NCBI GenBank assembly: GCA_902598595.1
Contig: CACKCD010000010.1
Location: forward strand, 1-32,957
Length of the DNA: 32,957 bases
Direction: 5' to 3'
Source: an uncultured Pelagibacteraceae bacterium
Lineage (GTDB): Bacteria; Pseudomonadota; Alphaproteobacteria; Pelagibacterales; Pelagibacteraceae
Shown here piece after piece: positions 9,029-16,879 of the stretch; positions within the stretch are counted from its first letter, which is position 1, and the number at the start of each line of letters is the position of its first letter. The notes under the pieces are model-generated. The model did not search any database and was not told the origin of the DNA. It saw only the letters and a program-made list of their open reading frames with translations. A program made the translations under genes and the position numbers.

Positions 9029-9797
9029 TTTCTAATTCTATTGGTGTATGATCAGAAGGCTTAGTTTTAGATCTTGGCTTTTTATTAATAGTTATTGATT
9101 TTACATTGCCTATCAAGTTATTTGAAGCTAAAAAATGATCTATTCTCATTCCATAATTTTTTTTCCAAGAGCCAGCAAAGTAATCCCAAAAAGTATATTC
9201 ATGCTTTGATTTATTAAAATGTCTGAATAGATCACTAAAACCATAATTGATTAATTCTCTAAATTTTTTTCTTATTTCTAGTCTATATAAAGCATCATCT
9301 TCATATCTTTTAGAGTCATAAACATCAATTTCTTCTGGTATAATATTAAAATCTCCAGAAATTATTATATTAGAATTAATTGTTAGTTCTTTTTTTATTT
9401 TTTTAATGAATGATGTCAACCAATCTTTTTTGTATTCATATTTCTCTGTATCAACTGGGTTACCGTTAGGTACATAAATATTGATAAGTTTTATTTTTTT
9501 TTTATTTATAAGAATTTCACCTGTTATTATTCTTGATTGTTTTAATTTATCTTTTATAAAATCTCTTTTAATATTTTCTATTTTAGACTTTGATACAAAA
9601 GCAACACCATTGTAACTTTTTTGGCCAAACACGTAGGAATTATATCCACTTTTAGCAAAGCTCTCTGATGGAAAGTTTTCATTTTGAGTTTTTATTTCTT
9701 GTAAGAACAATATATCAGGATTTGAGTCATTTATATATTCAAGAATATTTTCTATTCGAGCACGAACTGAATTTACATTCCATGATACAATTTTCAT
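9021..9797 (-). CDS. xthA: Exodeoxyribonuclease III (AP endonuclease)
   Basis: This is a DNA repair nuclease that cuts at abasic sites and degrades 3' ends. I place the start at 9797 (MKIVSWNVNSVRAR), not the in-frame ATG 30 bases upstream, because the shorter form begins exactly as family members do and overlaps the erpA stop by one base (TAATG). The product is then 258 residues. The exonuclease-endonuclease-phosphatase motifs are in order: WNVNS at the N-terminus, LFLQEIKT (metal-binding Glu34), YVPNG, SGDFNI, MRIDHFL and the catalytic KPSDHTP near the C-terminus. It lies downstream of erpA on the same strand, a frequent alphaproteobacterial pairing. Confidence 0.95.
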   Translation of the reverse strand: MKIVSWNVNSVRARIENILEYINDSNPDILFLQEIKTQNENFPSESFAKSGYNSYVFGQKSYNGVAFVSKSKIENIKRDFIKDKLKQSRIITGEILINKKKIKLINIYVPNGNPVDTEKYEYKKDWLTSFIKKIKKELTINSNIIISGDFNIIPEEIDVYDSKRYEDDALYRLEIRKKFRELINYGFSDLFRHFNKSKHEYTFWDYFAGSWKKNYGMRIDHFLASNNLIGNVKSITINKKPRSKTKPSDHTPIELEIS

Positions 9798-10114
9798 TAA
9801 ACAGAAAATGATAATCCACATCCACAAGAAGATGATGCCTTAGGATTATTAATAACAAATGACTCACCAATCATTTCTTTTTTAAAGTCAATGACTGATC
9901 CCGAGATAATATCAAGGGAGGTGTTATCAATTATAGCATTACCAAAAAGAACATCTTCTTTGTTAATTTTGTTGTCAAAACTAAAATTATATTTAAAACC
10001 CGAACAACCTCCACCTTTTACTGAAATTCTAAAAAATTTTTTTATTTGGTCTTCACTAATAATCTTTTCGATTTGTTCTTTTGCTCGATCTGTAAATTCT
10101 ATTTTCTTTGTCAT
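9797..10114 (-). CDS. erpA: A-type iron-sulfur cluster insertion protein
   Basis: This 105-residue A-type carrier delivers Fe-S clusters to apo-proteins. The three cluster-binding cysteines are visible: Cys37 in VKGGGCSGFKY, and Cys97 and Cys99 in the C-terminal SSSCGCGLSF. The size and the position beside xthA and dgt fit the alphaproteobacterial ErpA/HesB gene. IlvD in this window is a plausible client (inference). It overlaps xthA by one base and is divergent from dgt across 32 bases that contain a perfect palindrome. No Shine-Dalgarno site is seen. IscA or SufA are alternative names for the same fold. Confidence 0.93.
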   Translation of the reverse strand: MTKKIEFTDRAKEQIEKIISEDQIKKFFRISVKGGGCSGFKYNFSFDNKINKEDVLFGNAIIDNTSLDIISGSVIDFKKEMIGESFVINNPKASSSCGCGLSFSV

Positions 10115-10122
10115 AATTAGTT

Positions 10123-10139
10123 AATATATAGTATATATT
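10123..10139. promoter_or_regulatory. Perfect palindrome in the erpA/dgt divergent promoter
   Basis: The 17 bases AATATATA-G-TATATATT form a perfect 8+1+8 inverted repeat centred at 10131, in the 32-base gap between divergent erpA and dgt. Each arm provides a -10-like hexamer (TATAGT or TATATT toward dgt, TATACT toward erpA). It could be a two-way core promoter, an operator, or simply alternating A/T sequence. Confidence 0.45.
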
Positions 10140-10146
10140 TTAATAG

Positions 10147-11283
10147 ATGATTATGCAAAATAATACCTTCTCTAAATTATCGGTTCCTATTAAATCAAAA
10201 GGAAGATTTTATACTGAAAAAAAAAGTAAACTTAGATCTCCTTATCAAAGAGATAGAGATAGAATAATTCATTCGTCAGCTTTTAGGAGATTAAAACATA
10301 AAACTCAAGTTTTTGTTAATACCACAGATGATCACTATAGAACTAGAATCACTCATTCTTTAGAAGTTGCTCAAATTGCTAGAACTTTAGCGAAACATTT
10401 TAAGCTAAATGAAGATTTAAGTGAAACTTTAAGTTTAGCTCATGATTTAGGCCATACTCCCTTTGGACACGCTGGAGAAGAGGCTTTAAATTATTGTATG
10501 AAAAATAATGGAGGATTTGATCATAATATTCAAACAATAAGAATTGTAACTCTTTTGGAAAATAAATATTATAATTTTAAAGGTCTTAATTTAACTTTTG
10601 AGACTTTAGATGGGCTGGTAAAGCACAATGGACCAATCTATAATTTGGATAAATTAGATAATATTTTAGGAAAAAATTTTTTTGAAAAAAAGTTAAATTT
10701 TCATCAAAGTCCTTCCTTAGAAGCCCAAATAGCATCAATTTCAGACGATATTGCATACAATAGTCATGATCTCGAGGATGGTTTAAGGGCAAAATTATTT
10801 AAATTAAAAGATTTAAAGAACCTGCCTGTTTTGAAATCAATATTAGCAAAACATGAAAAAAAACTTGAAAAATTTTCTCAAGACTTAGTTTTTAGACAGA
10901 TAATTAGAGATATCATAAATACCATGGTTAAAGATATTATAATAAATACTTCAAAAAATATAAAAACTTATAAGATCGAAAATATTAATGACGTATATGA
11001 GTCAAGATTTCCCATAGTCCAATTTTCTAAGAAAATGAATCTATTTCACATAAGTATAAAAAGATTTTTAAAAGAAAAAATGTATCTTCACAAAAAAGTT
11101 GTAGATAAGACCTCTCATGGCAAAAAAGTCATAAATTCTTTATTTTTAAAAATTAAAAAAAACCCAAAAAAATATATAAGTATAAATAATGATAAAAAAT
11201 TTGATATTGATAGATCAATCTGTGATTTTATAGCTGGAATGACTGATAGATTTGCAATAAATTTGCACAATAAATCAAAATGA
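10147..11283 (+). CDS. dgt: dGTPase-like HD-domain triphosphohydrolase
   Basis: This is a deoxyguanosinetriphosphate triphosphohydrolase-like enzyme that releases tripolyphosphate from dNTPs and helps control their pools. The HD metal site is complete: His70 (TRITHSLEVAQIAR), His99-Asp100 (LAHDLGHTPFGHAGEEAL), with the adjacent family block SSAFRRLKHKTQVF at about 43-56 and SDDIAYNSHDLEDG further on. At 378 residues it fits the type 2 dGTPase-like subfamily common in alphaproteobacteria. A second in-frame ATG lies two codons in, so the exact start is uncertain. Its last codons overlap the argS start by four bases (ATGA), implying coupling. Confidence 0.93.
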   Translation: MIMQNNTFSKLSVPIKSKGRFYTEKKSKLRSPYQRDRDRIIHSSAFRRLKHKTQVFVNTTDDHYRTRITHSLEVAQIARTLAKHFKLNEDLSETLSLAHDLGHTPFGHAGEEALNYCMKNNGGFDHNIQTIRIVTLLENKYYNFKGLNLTFETLDGLVKHNGPIYNLDKLDNILGKNFFEKKLNFHQSPSLEAQIASISDDIAYNSHDLEDGLRAKLFKLKDLKNLPVLKSILAKHEKKLEKFSQDLVFRQIIRDIINTMVKDIIINTSKNIKTYKIENINDVYESRFPIVQFSKKMNLFHISIKRFLKEKMYLHKKVVDKTSHGKKVINSLFLKIKKNPKKYISINNDKKFDIDRSICDFIAGMTDRFAINLHNKSK

Positions 11284-13004
11284 ATATTTTTGAAGAATAC
11301 ATAAAAAAGATTACTGATCTAATAATTAAAAATCAAAAATCTCTTAATTTAGATAACTTAAATGATTTAAAAGGAATTGTTGTAGAAAATCCTCCAGTTG
11401 AATTTAATTTTGATTTATCTTGTAACGCAGGACTTTTACTTGGAAAAATTAATAGAATTAACCCGATAGAACTATCAAATAAGATTAGAGATTTAATTTT
11501 AAAAGAATTAAAAGATTTTGAAAAAGTAGAAATTGCAGGACCAGGTTTTTTAAATTTAAAATTAACTAGTGAATCTTTGATATTAAATATAAATAAAATT
11601 TTAAAAGATAAAGAATATTTTGGTAAAAAAGCTACTAACAATAATTATAATATAGAATTTGTATCAGCAAATCCCACAGGTCCAATGCATGTTGGACATT
11701 GTAGAGGCGCAATATACGGAGATGTTTTAGCAAATTTGCTTAAATTTAATGGCAACAAGGTTACTAAGGAGTATTATATTAATGATTACGGCAATCAAAT
11801 TAAAAACTTTGCTAAATCTGTTTTCTTAAGAATTAGAGAGATTAAGTATAATGAAAAATTTATTTCTAACGAAGATCTCTATCCTGGAGAATACATAAAG
11901 GACATAGGTAAAAAAATCATTGAGTTAAATAAAAATGAAAAATTTGATGATTTTGATCAGTCCTTAACTTTACTAAAAAAACAGTCATTAAAACATTCTA
12001 TGGAATTAATTAAGTCAGACTTAAAAAAACTAGGTATTGAACATGATATTTTTTTTTCTGAAACTGACTTGGTTGAAAAAAAATTAGTAGATAAAGCAAT
12101 TAATCAACTAAAGAAAAATAATTATGTACAAGAAGGCTTTCTAGAGGCTCCTAAAGGAGAATCAGACAAAACTTGGAAAAAAACAAAAAGATTAATTTTT
12201 AAATCTACTTTATTTGGTGATGACACTGATAGAGCGATGCAAAAAAATGATGGAACTTGGACATATTTTGCAAATGATGTCGGTTATCATATGGACAAAG
12301 TTAATAGAAAATATAAGTATTTGATTAATGTTTTAGGAGCTGATCACACTGGATATACGAAAAGAATTACTGCCGCAGTTAGCGCGTTATCGGAAAATAA
12401 AGTTAAATTGAATTGTAAAGTTTGTCAGTTAGTAAAATTGTATAAAAATGGAAAGCCATTTAAAATGTCTAAAAGGGCTGGAGACTTCATTTCAGCACAA
12501 GATCTTTTAAACGAAGTAAATAAAGACTCTATAAGATTTATGATGCTAAATAGAAGCAATGATGTTGAAATTGATTTTGACTTCGATAAAGTTCTAGAAA
12601 AAAGTAAAGATAACCCAGTGTTTTATGTTCAATACGCGTTTGCAAGAATTAGCTCAATTTTTAGAACTTTAAAAATAGATGCCAATGAAAAAATTAATCT
12701 TGATTCAAATGAATTTTCTTTAAATGAAAATGAAACAAAAATTTTAAGAAAAATATTTGAATGGCCAAAAATTGTAGAAACAGCTTCTTCCAAATACGAG
12801 CCACACAAGATACCTTTTTATCTTTACGAACTAGCAACTTTATTTCATTCATATTGGAGCAAAGGAAATAAAAATGAAAGATTTAAATTTATTGATGATG
12901 GGAAAATTAAAAAAAATGAAACTCTAGCTATTATTATTCTTGTATCAATAGTTATAAAGCGAGGGATGAACATACTGGGTGTTTCTTTGCCTGATAAAAT
13001 GTAA
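11280..13004 (+). CDS. argS: Arginine--tRNA ligase
   Basis: This class I synthetase charges tRNA-Arg. The N-terminal Arg-specific add-on domain covers about residues 1-110. The HIGH motif is HVGH at 137-140 within SANPTGPMHVGHCRGAIYGD, and KMSKR is at 395-399. The all-alpha anticodon-binding domain follows (VFYVQYAFARISSIFR onward). At 574 residues it is full length, and it ends in the usual short hydrophobic tail. The start overlaps dgt by four bases and the stop overlaps the next small gene by one base (TAATG). Confidence 0.97.
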   Translation: MNIFEEYIKKITDLIIKNQKSLNLDNLNDLKGIVVENPPVEFNFDLSCNAGLLLGKINRINPIELSNKIRDLILKELKDFEKVEIAGPGFLNLKLTSESLILNINKILKDKEYFGKKATNNNYNIEFVSANPTGPMHVGHCRGAIYGDVLANLLKFNGNKVTKEYYINDYGNQIKNFAKSVFLRIREIKYNEKFISNEDLYPGEYIKDIGKKIIELNKNEKFDDFDQSLTLLKKQSLKHSMELIKSDLKKLGIEHDIFFSETDLVEKKLVDKAINQLKKNNYVQEGFLEAPKGESDKTWKKTKRLIFKSTLFGDDTDRAMQKNDGTWTYFANDVGYHMDKVNRKYKYLINVLGADHTGYTKRITAAVSALSENKVKLNCKVCQLVKLYKNGKPFKMSKRAGDFISAQDLLNEVNKDSIRFMMLNRSNDVEIDFDFDKVLEKSKDNPVFYVQYAFARISSIFRTLKIDANEKINLDSNEFSLNENETKILRKIFEWPKIVETASSKYEPHKIPFYLYELATLFHSYWSKGNKNERFKFIDDGKIKKNETLAIIILVSIVIKRGMNILGVSLPDKM

Positions 13005-13267
13005 TGTATAAGATTATTAATTTATTATTAATTATAGCTATTGTTCTATTTTTTTTTAATATTTACAAATATTATTCTTCAGACAAAAATATAAGAAAAA
13101 TTAATTTAAACAGATCTAATATAGAAACAATTCTTCAATCAAAAATTTCCAATATTCCAATTTTAAAAAATGACACTGATAATGTTATCGAATTTAACTC
13201 TTCATTTTCTGATGAGACACAAGATCAAAAGAAAAGGAATTTTTGGGATCTGTTGAAAGTAAAATGA
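13004..13267 (+). CDS. Small membrane-anchored protein in the SPOR-gene position
   Basis: The 87-residue product has one clear N-terminal membrane segment (about residues 4-21, very rich in Ile, Leu and Phe), then a short polar tail without recognisable motifs. The predicted topology is a bitopic protein with most of its tail outside the cytoplasm or disordered. In many alphaproteobacteria the gene between argS and nagZ encodes a longer membrane protein with a C-terminal peptidoglycan-binding SPOR domain. Here only the anchor and a linker-like tail remain. The gene is still coupled by overlaps at both ends, TAATG with argS and ATGA with nagZ, so it is probably translated. Function unknown. 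Confidence 0.75.
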   Translation: MYKIINLLLIIAIVLFFFNIYKYYSSDKNIRKINLNRSNIETILQSKISNIPILKNDTDNVIEFNSSFSDETQDQKKRNFWDLLKVK

Positions 13268-14208
13268 AAAGAAAAGCAATTATTATTAGCATCAAAAGTT
13301 ATCATCTTTCAATTAAAGAAAAGAAACTTTTATCTAATGAAAAACCTTGGGGTTTAATTCTTTTTAGAAGAAACATAAAATCTTTAAAACAAGTAAAAAA
13401 ACTAATAAATAATATTAGAAAATTAACGAAAGAACCAAATTTTCCAATTCTAATTGATGAAGAAGGCGCTGATGTTTCAAGATTAAATAAGATTATTGAT
13501 CACGATTTCTCTCAAAAGTTCTTAGCTGATATTTATAAGATTAATAAAAAACTGAGTTTAGATTATTATAAAGATTATATTAATAATCTAGCTTATATTT
13601 TGAGAAAAATTGGAGTAAACATTAACACTGTTCCAGTTCTTGACGTACTAAGAAAAAAAACTAATAAGATAATAGGGAATAGAAGTTTTTCTGAAGATCC
13701 AGATATTGTCAAAATATTAGGAAAAATTTGTGTAAAACAATATGAACTAAATAAGTTGGGAACTGTAATAAAACACATACCTGGTCATGGGTGTGCTTCA
13801 GTGGATAGTCATTTAAGTATACCAAAAGTTAAGTTAAACTATAATGAACTAGTTAAGACTGATTTTTTGCCTTTTAAATCAAATTCTTCAAGATTTGCTA
13901 TGACTGCCCATGTTTTGTATGAGAAGATAGATGATAAAAATGTTGCTACTTTTTCAAAAAAAGTTATCTCGAAAATTATTAGAAGAAAGATTGGATTCAA
14001 AGGAATTCTAATTTCTGATGATATTTCTATGAAAGCTTTAAAATATGATTTAGTTACAAATGCGAAAAGATCACTTTTTGCAGGTTGTAATTTGGTGTTG
14101 TATTGTGCAGGAAATTACAAAGATACTTACAAATTGATAAAAGAAGTTCCATTTATTGATAAATTTACGGCTAAAAAAACATCAGAATTTTATAAATTTT
14201 TAAGATAA
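13264..14208 (+). CDS. nagZ: Beta-N-acetylhexosaminidase (cell-wall recycling)
   Basis: This GH3 enzyme removes GlcNAc from anhydromuropeptides during peptidoglycan recycling and acts in the cytoplasm. The start is placed at 13264, where ATGA overlaps the upstream stop, not at a TTG 21 bases earlier. The 314-residue product shows LIDEEGADVSRLN, the KHIPGHG loop with His171, Asp181 and His183 of the catalytic DSH triad, and the nucleophile region ISDDISMKAL with Asp252 or Asp253. These are the NagZ-type features that separate it from other GH3 glucosidases. It is slightly shorter than typical (about 330-340). Confidence 0.92.
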   Translation: MKRKAIIISIKSYHLSIKEKKLLSNEKPWGLILFRRNIKSLKQVKKLINNIRKLTKEPNFPILIDEEGADVSRLNKIIDHDFSQKFLADIYKINKKLSLDYYKDYINNLAYILRKIGVNINTVPVLDVLRKKTNKIIGNRSFSEDPDIVKILGKICVKQYELNKLGTVIKHIPGHGCASVDSHLSIPKVKLNYNELVKTDFLPFKSNSSRFAMTAHVLYEKIDDKNVATFSKKVISKIIRRKIGFKGILISDDISMKALKYDLVTNAKRSLFAGCNLVLYCAGNYKDTYKLIKEVPFIDKFTAKKTSEFYKFLR

Positions 14209-14217
14209 AATCATTTT

Positions 14218-14958
14218 ATGGAATCAAAAAACTTAGATGAGATATCTATTGATATCCCTAATTACAGCGGACCTCTAGAAGTTTTACTTGATCTAGCAAA
14301 AACTCAAAAAGTTAATCTAGCGGAAATTTCAATAACAATGTTAGCAGATCAATTTTTACAATTTATTAAAGATAATCAAAACTTAAATTTAGAAACAGCT
14401 TCAGAATATTTGTTGATGGCAACTTGGTTAGCTTATTTAAAATCTAAGCTACTATTACCTGAAGATGAAGATGATGATTTTAAAGCCTTAGAAGTTGCTG
14501 AAAGGTTAAAACTTCAATTAAAAAAATTAGAATTAATAAGAATTCTCTCAGATCAAATGCTTCAAAAAAAAAGATTAGGCGTTCATATTTTTAATAGAGG
14601 CATGAAAGGCGGAATAAGATCTATTAATACTCCTATTTACGACATTTCTCTTTATGAACTACTTAAAACTTATTCGAGAATTCAAATAGAAAAAACATTT
14701 CAAACAATAAATATTCCTAAATTACCAGTTTTAACAACTGAGGAAGGAATTAAACAAATAGAAAACAAATTAGATACAATGAATGATTGGACAAATATTG
14801 ATGATCTAATACCCAATTCTTATTCTAATAAAAAAATGAAAAAAACAGGTTTATCTGGTATATTTGCGGCAAGCCTGGAGTTAACTAAAGAAGGCGCTAT
14901 AAAAATTTTACAAGAAAGAATTTTTGATAAAATAATGATTAAAAAAAATTCTAATTAA
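14218..14958 (+). CDS. scpA: Segregation and condensation protein A
   Basis: ScpA is the kleisin subunit that bridges the SMC ATPase dimer and recruits ScpB for chromosome condensation. The 246-residue protein has the N-terminal kleisin signature YSGPLEVLLDLAKTQKVNLAEISI, followed by ATWLAYLKSKLLLPEDEDD, and a C-terminal winged-helix portion (about 190-246). Its stop and the scpB ATG overlap by one base, which fits the stoichiometric complex. The nine bases after nagZ leave no room for a separate promoter. Confidence 0.95.
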   Translation: MESKNLDEISIDIPNYSGPLEVLLDLAKTQKVNLAEISITMLADQFLQFIKDNQNLNLETASEYLLMATWLAYLKSKLLLPEDEDDDFKALEVAERLKLQLKKLELIRILSDQMLQKKRLGVHIFNRGMKGGIRSINTPIYDISLYELLKTYSRIQIEKTFQTINIPKLPVLTTEEGIKQIENKLDTMNDWTNIDDLIPNSYSNKKMKKTGLSGIFAASLELTKEGAIKILQERIFDKIMIKKNSN

Positions 14959-15644
14959 TGAAAAATAAAGGTAAGAATAATATAATTTCTTTTCCATCGA
15001 GTATTTCAAAACTTGAACGTCAAGTTGAAGCAATTCTTTTTGCTGCGTCGGAACCATTGGATTTAGAAACTATTGAACAAAGAGTAAAAACTAGTGCGAG
15101 TTTAATAAAAGTATTAGAAAAAATTAAAGATAATTATAAAAATAGAGGAATAAATCTAGTTTGCATAAGAAATAAATGGTCATTTAGAACAGCTGAAGAT
15201 TTATCAAAGTTAATGTCCCTACAAAAATCTACACAAAAAAAACTTTCAAAAGCTACCATTGAAACTTTAGCTATCATTGTTTATCATCAGCCAGTCACGA
15301 GATCAGAAATAGAGGAAATTAGAGGAGTTTCATTTGCAACGAATACTTTAGAAATATTGTTAGAACTTGACTGGGTAAGACCAGCTGGACGAAAAGATGT
15401 CCCAGGAAAACCAATTCAATACGCAACTACTGAAAATTTTTTAAATCACTTTAATATACAAAAATTATCTGATTTACCTACTATTGATGAGCTAAGTTCA
15501 GCTGGTTTGATAGACACATCAAGTATAGATCAATCAATTTTTGGAACTGGAAAATTTTTTAAAGAACAGTCTATGGAGGAGAAAAAGAATATCTACGAGG
15601 ATATTGAAAATGCAATTAAGAAAGCTCCTGAAACAGATAAATAA
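14958..15644 (+). CDS. scpB: Segregation and condensation protein B
   Basis: ScpB forms a dimer of winged-helix proteins that binds ScpA in the Smc-ScpAB complex. Family blocks are LERQVEAILFAASEPLD near the N-terminus, TIETLAIIVYHQPVTRSEIEEIRGV in the middle, and the second winged helix ending RPAGRKDVPGKPIQYATT. The C-terminal tail (about 175-228) is polar and poorly conserved, as usual. At 228 residues it is normal. It is coupled to scpA by a TAATG overlap. Confidence 0.95.
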   Translation: MKNKGKNNIISFPSSISKLERQVEAILFAASEPLDLETIEQRVKTSASLIKVLEKIKDNYKNRGINLVCIRNKWSFRTAEDLSKLMSLQKSTQKKLSKATIETLAIIVYHQPVTRSEIEEIRGVSFATNTLEILLELDWVRPAGRKDVPGKPIQYATTENFLNHFNIQKLSDLPTIDELSSAGLIDTSSIDQSIFGTGKFFKEQSMEEKKNIYEDIENAIKKAPETDK

Positions 15645-15684
15645 AGATATTTATTTAACTAAAATTATTGTATATAAATGACGT

Positions 15685-15885
15685 ATGGGAAATATTGGTT
15701 GGACAGGTATTATAATTATTGCAATTTTAGTTGTTATTCTCTTTGGAAAAGGGAAAATTTCTAGCATTATGGGTGATCTTGCTAAAGGGATAAAAAGTTT
15801 TAAGAAAGGTTTGTCAGATGACAACTCTTCAAAAAACGACGACAATAACAACAGTTCAGATAGTTCAAATTCCGAAAATAAATAA
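15685..15885 (+). CDS. tatA: Sec-independent (Tat) translocase subunit TatA
   Basis: TatA subunits assemble the transient pore of the twin-arginine pathway, which exports folded proteins. The 66-residue protein has a short N-terminal membrane helix (about 5-20), the hinge Phe20-Gly21, and an amphipathic helix ([19 protein letters not shown], 24-42). The rest is a low-complexity Asn/Ser/Asp tail. The start ATG is the one giving MGNIGWTGI, matching the family; another ATG at 15678 is out of frame. A TATAAA at 15673-15678 could be a -10 for this cluster, but without a clear -35. Confidence 0.95.
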   Translation: MGNIGWTGIIIIAILVVILFGKGKISSIMGDLAKGIKSFKKGLSDDNSSKNDDNNNSSDSSNSENK

Positions 15886-15891
15886 TCTTCA

Positions 15892-16131
15892 ATGCCTCAA
15901 ATTGGTTGGTTAGAGATATTAGCGGTAGTTATCATTGCTATTTTAGTTTTAGGGCCTAAAGAATTTCCAATAGCTTTAAAAAAAATTGGATCATATGTTG
16001 GAAAAGTAAAAAATTTATTCAGCAGCTTTCAAAAAGAGGTTTCATCAGTAACTAATGAAATAGATTTAGAAAAAGATTTAGATAAAGAAGAAGATAAAAA
16101 TAAAATTAATAAAGATAAAACAGATGGGTAA
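15892..16131 (+). CDS. tatB: Tat translocase subunit TatB
   Basis: TatB forms the substrate-receptor complex with TatC. Residues 1-30 read as the family: GWLEI with Glu8, a membrane helix, then LGPKEFP with the conserved Gly21-Pro22 hinge that separates TatB from TatA. An amphipathic helix and a charged Lys/Asp/Glu tail follow. At 79 residues it is short compared with enterobacterial TatB, as expected in a streamlined genome. It begins six bases after tatA and overlaps tatC by eight. Confidence 0.92.
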   Translation: MPQIGWLEILAVVIIAILVLGPKEFPIALKKIGSYVGKVKNLFSSFQKEVSSVTNEIDLEKDLDKEEDKNKINKDKTDG

Positions 16132-16879
16132 TTCTTTTACAAGTCATTTTGTTGAGTTAAGATCCAGGCTTATTAAATCAATAATTTTTATTTTGTTTAT
16201 TTTTGTGGTCTCTTACACTTTTGCTGAACAAATTTATAATTTTTTAGTAGAGCCTTATGCAAATGCTGTAAAAGATGATAGTGCATCAAGACGACTTATT
16301 TTTACAGCTTTACATGAAACTTTTATTACTTATTTAAAAGTTGCATTTTTCGCAGCTATTTTCCTGGGAAGTCCAGTTTTATTAATTCAAATTTATAAAT
16401 TTATTGCCCCAGGGCTGTATAAAAACGAAAAAAAAGCTATCTTGCCATATTTGATATCAACTCCGATACTTTTTTTATTAGGAGGACTGTTGGTTTATTA
16501 TTTAGTTATGCCTCTAGCTATTAAATTTTTTTTATCTTTTGAGTCAATGGGATCAAATACGAGCCTGCCAATACAATTAGAAGCTAAAGTTAATGAGTAT
16601 TTATCTTTAATCATGAGATTAATTTTTGCATTTGGAATAAGTTTCCAGCTTCCAATATTATTAAATTTATTGGCGAGAATTGGCGTAATTAATTCTAATT
16701 ACCTAAAGAAAACAAGAAGATATGTGATAGTTATAATTTTTACTGTAGCAGCAATATTAACACCTCCAGATCCAATTACACAGATTGGCCTAGCTATACC
16801 TTTATTATTACTTTATGAGTTATCTATTATAACAGTGAAGTTTACTGAAAAAAAAGATAAAGATGTAGAAAATGTATAA
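16124..16879 (+). CDS. tatC: Tat translocase subunit TatC
   Basis: TatC is the polytopic inner-membrane receptor for twin-arginine signal peptides. The 251-residue protein shows the N-terminal SHFVELRSRL motif (Glu11 and Arg13, which help bind the RR signal), the periplasmic-loop and membrane block FKFIAPGLYKNEKK-type sequence (here IYKFIAPGLYKNEKK), and about six membrane segments, ending AAILTPPDPITQIGLAIPLLLLYE. It overlaps tatB and serS by eight bases each. The M48 protease at 29882-30715 in this window is a likely substrate (inference). Confidence 0.97.
   Translation: MGNSFTSHFVELRSRLIKSIIFILFIFVVSYTFAEQIYNFLVEPYANAVKDDSASRRLIFTALHETFITYLKVAFFAAIFLGSPVLLIQIYKFIAPGLYKNEKKAILPYLISTPILFLLGGLLVYYLVMPLAIKFFLSFESMGSNTSLPIQLEAKVNEYLSLIMRLIFAFGISFQLPILLNLLARIGVINSNYLKKTRRYVIVIIFTVAAILTPPDPITQIGLAIPLLLLYELSIITVKFTEKKDKDVENV

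Noticed and set aside
9798-9827. Longer xthA start adding MWMWIIIFCL
   Set aside because: The extra residues overlap the conserved C-terminus of erpA, and the shorter form begins exactly with the family's MKIVSWNVNS.
13243-13263. TTG start adding seven residues to nagZ
   Set aside because: The ATG at 13264 overlaps the upstream stop as ATGA, like the neighbouring junctions, and gives the expected N-terminus.
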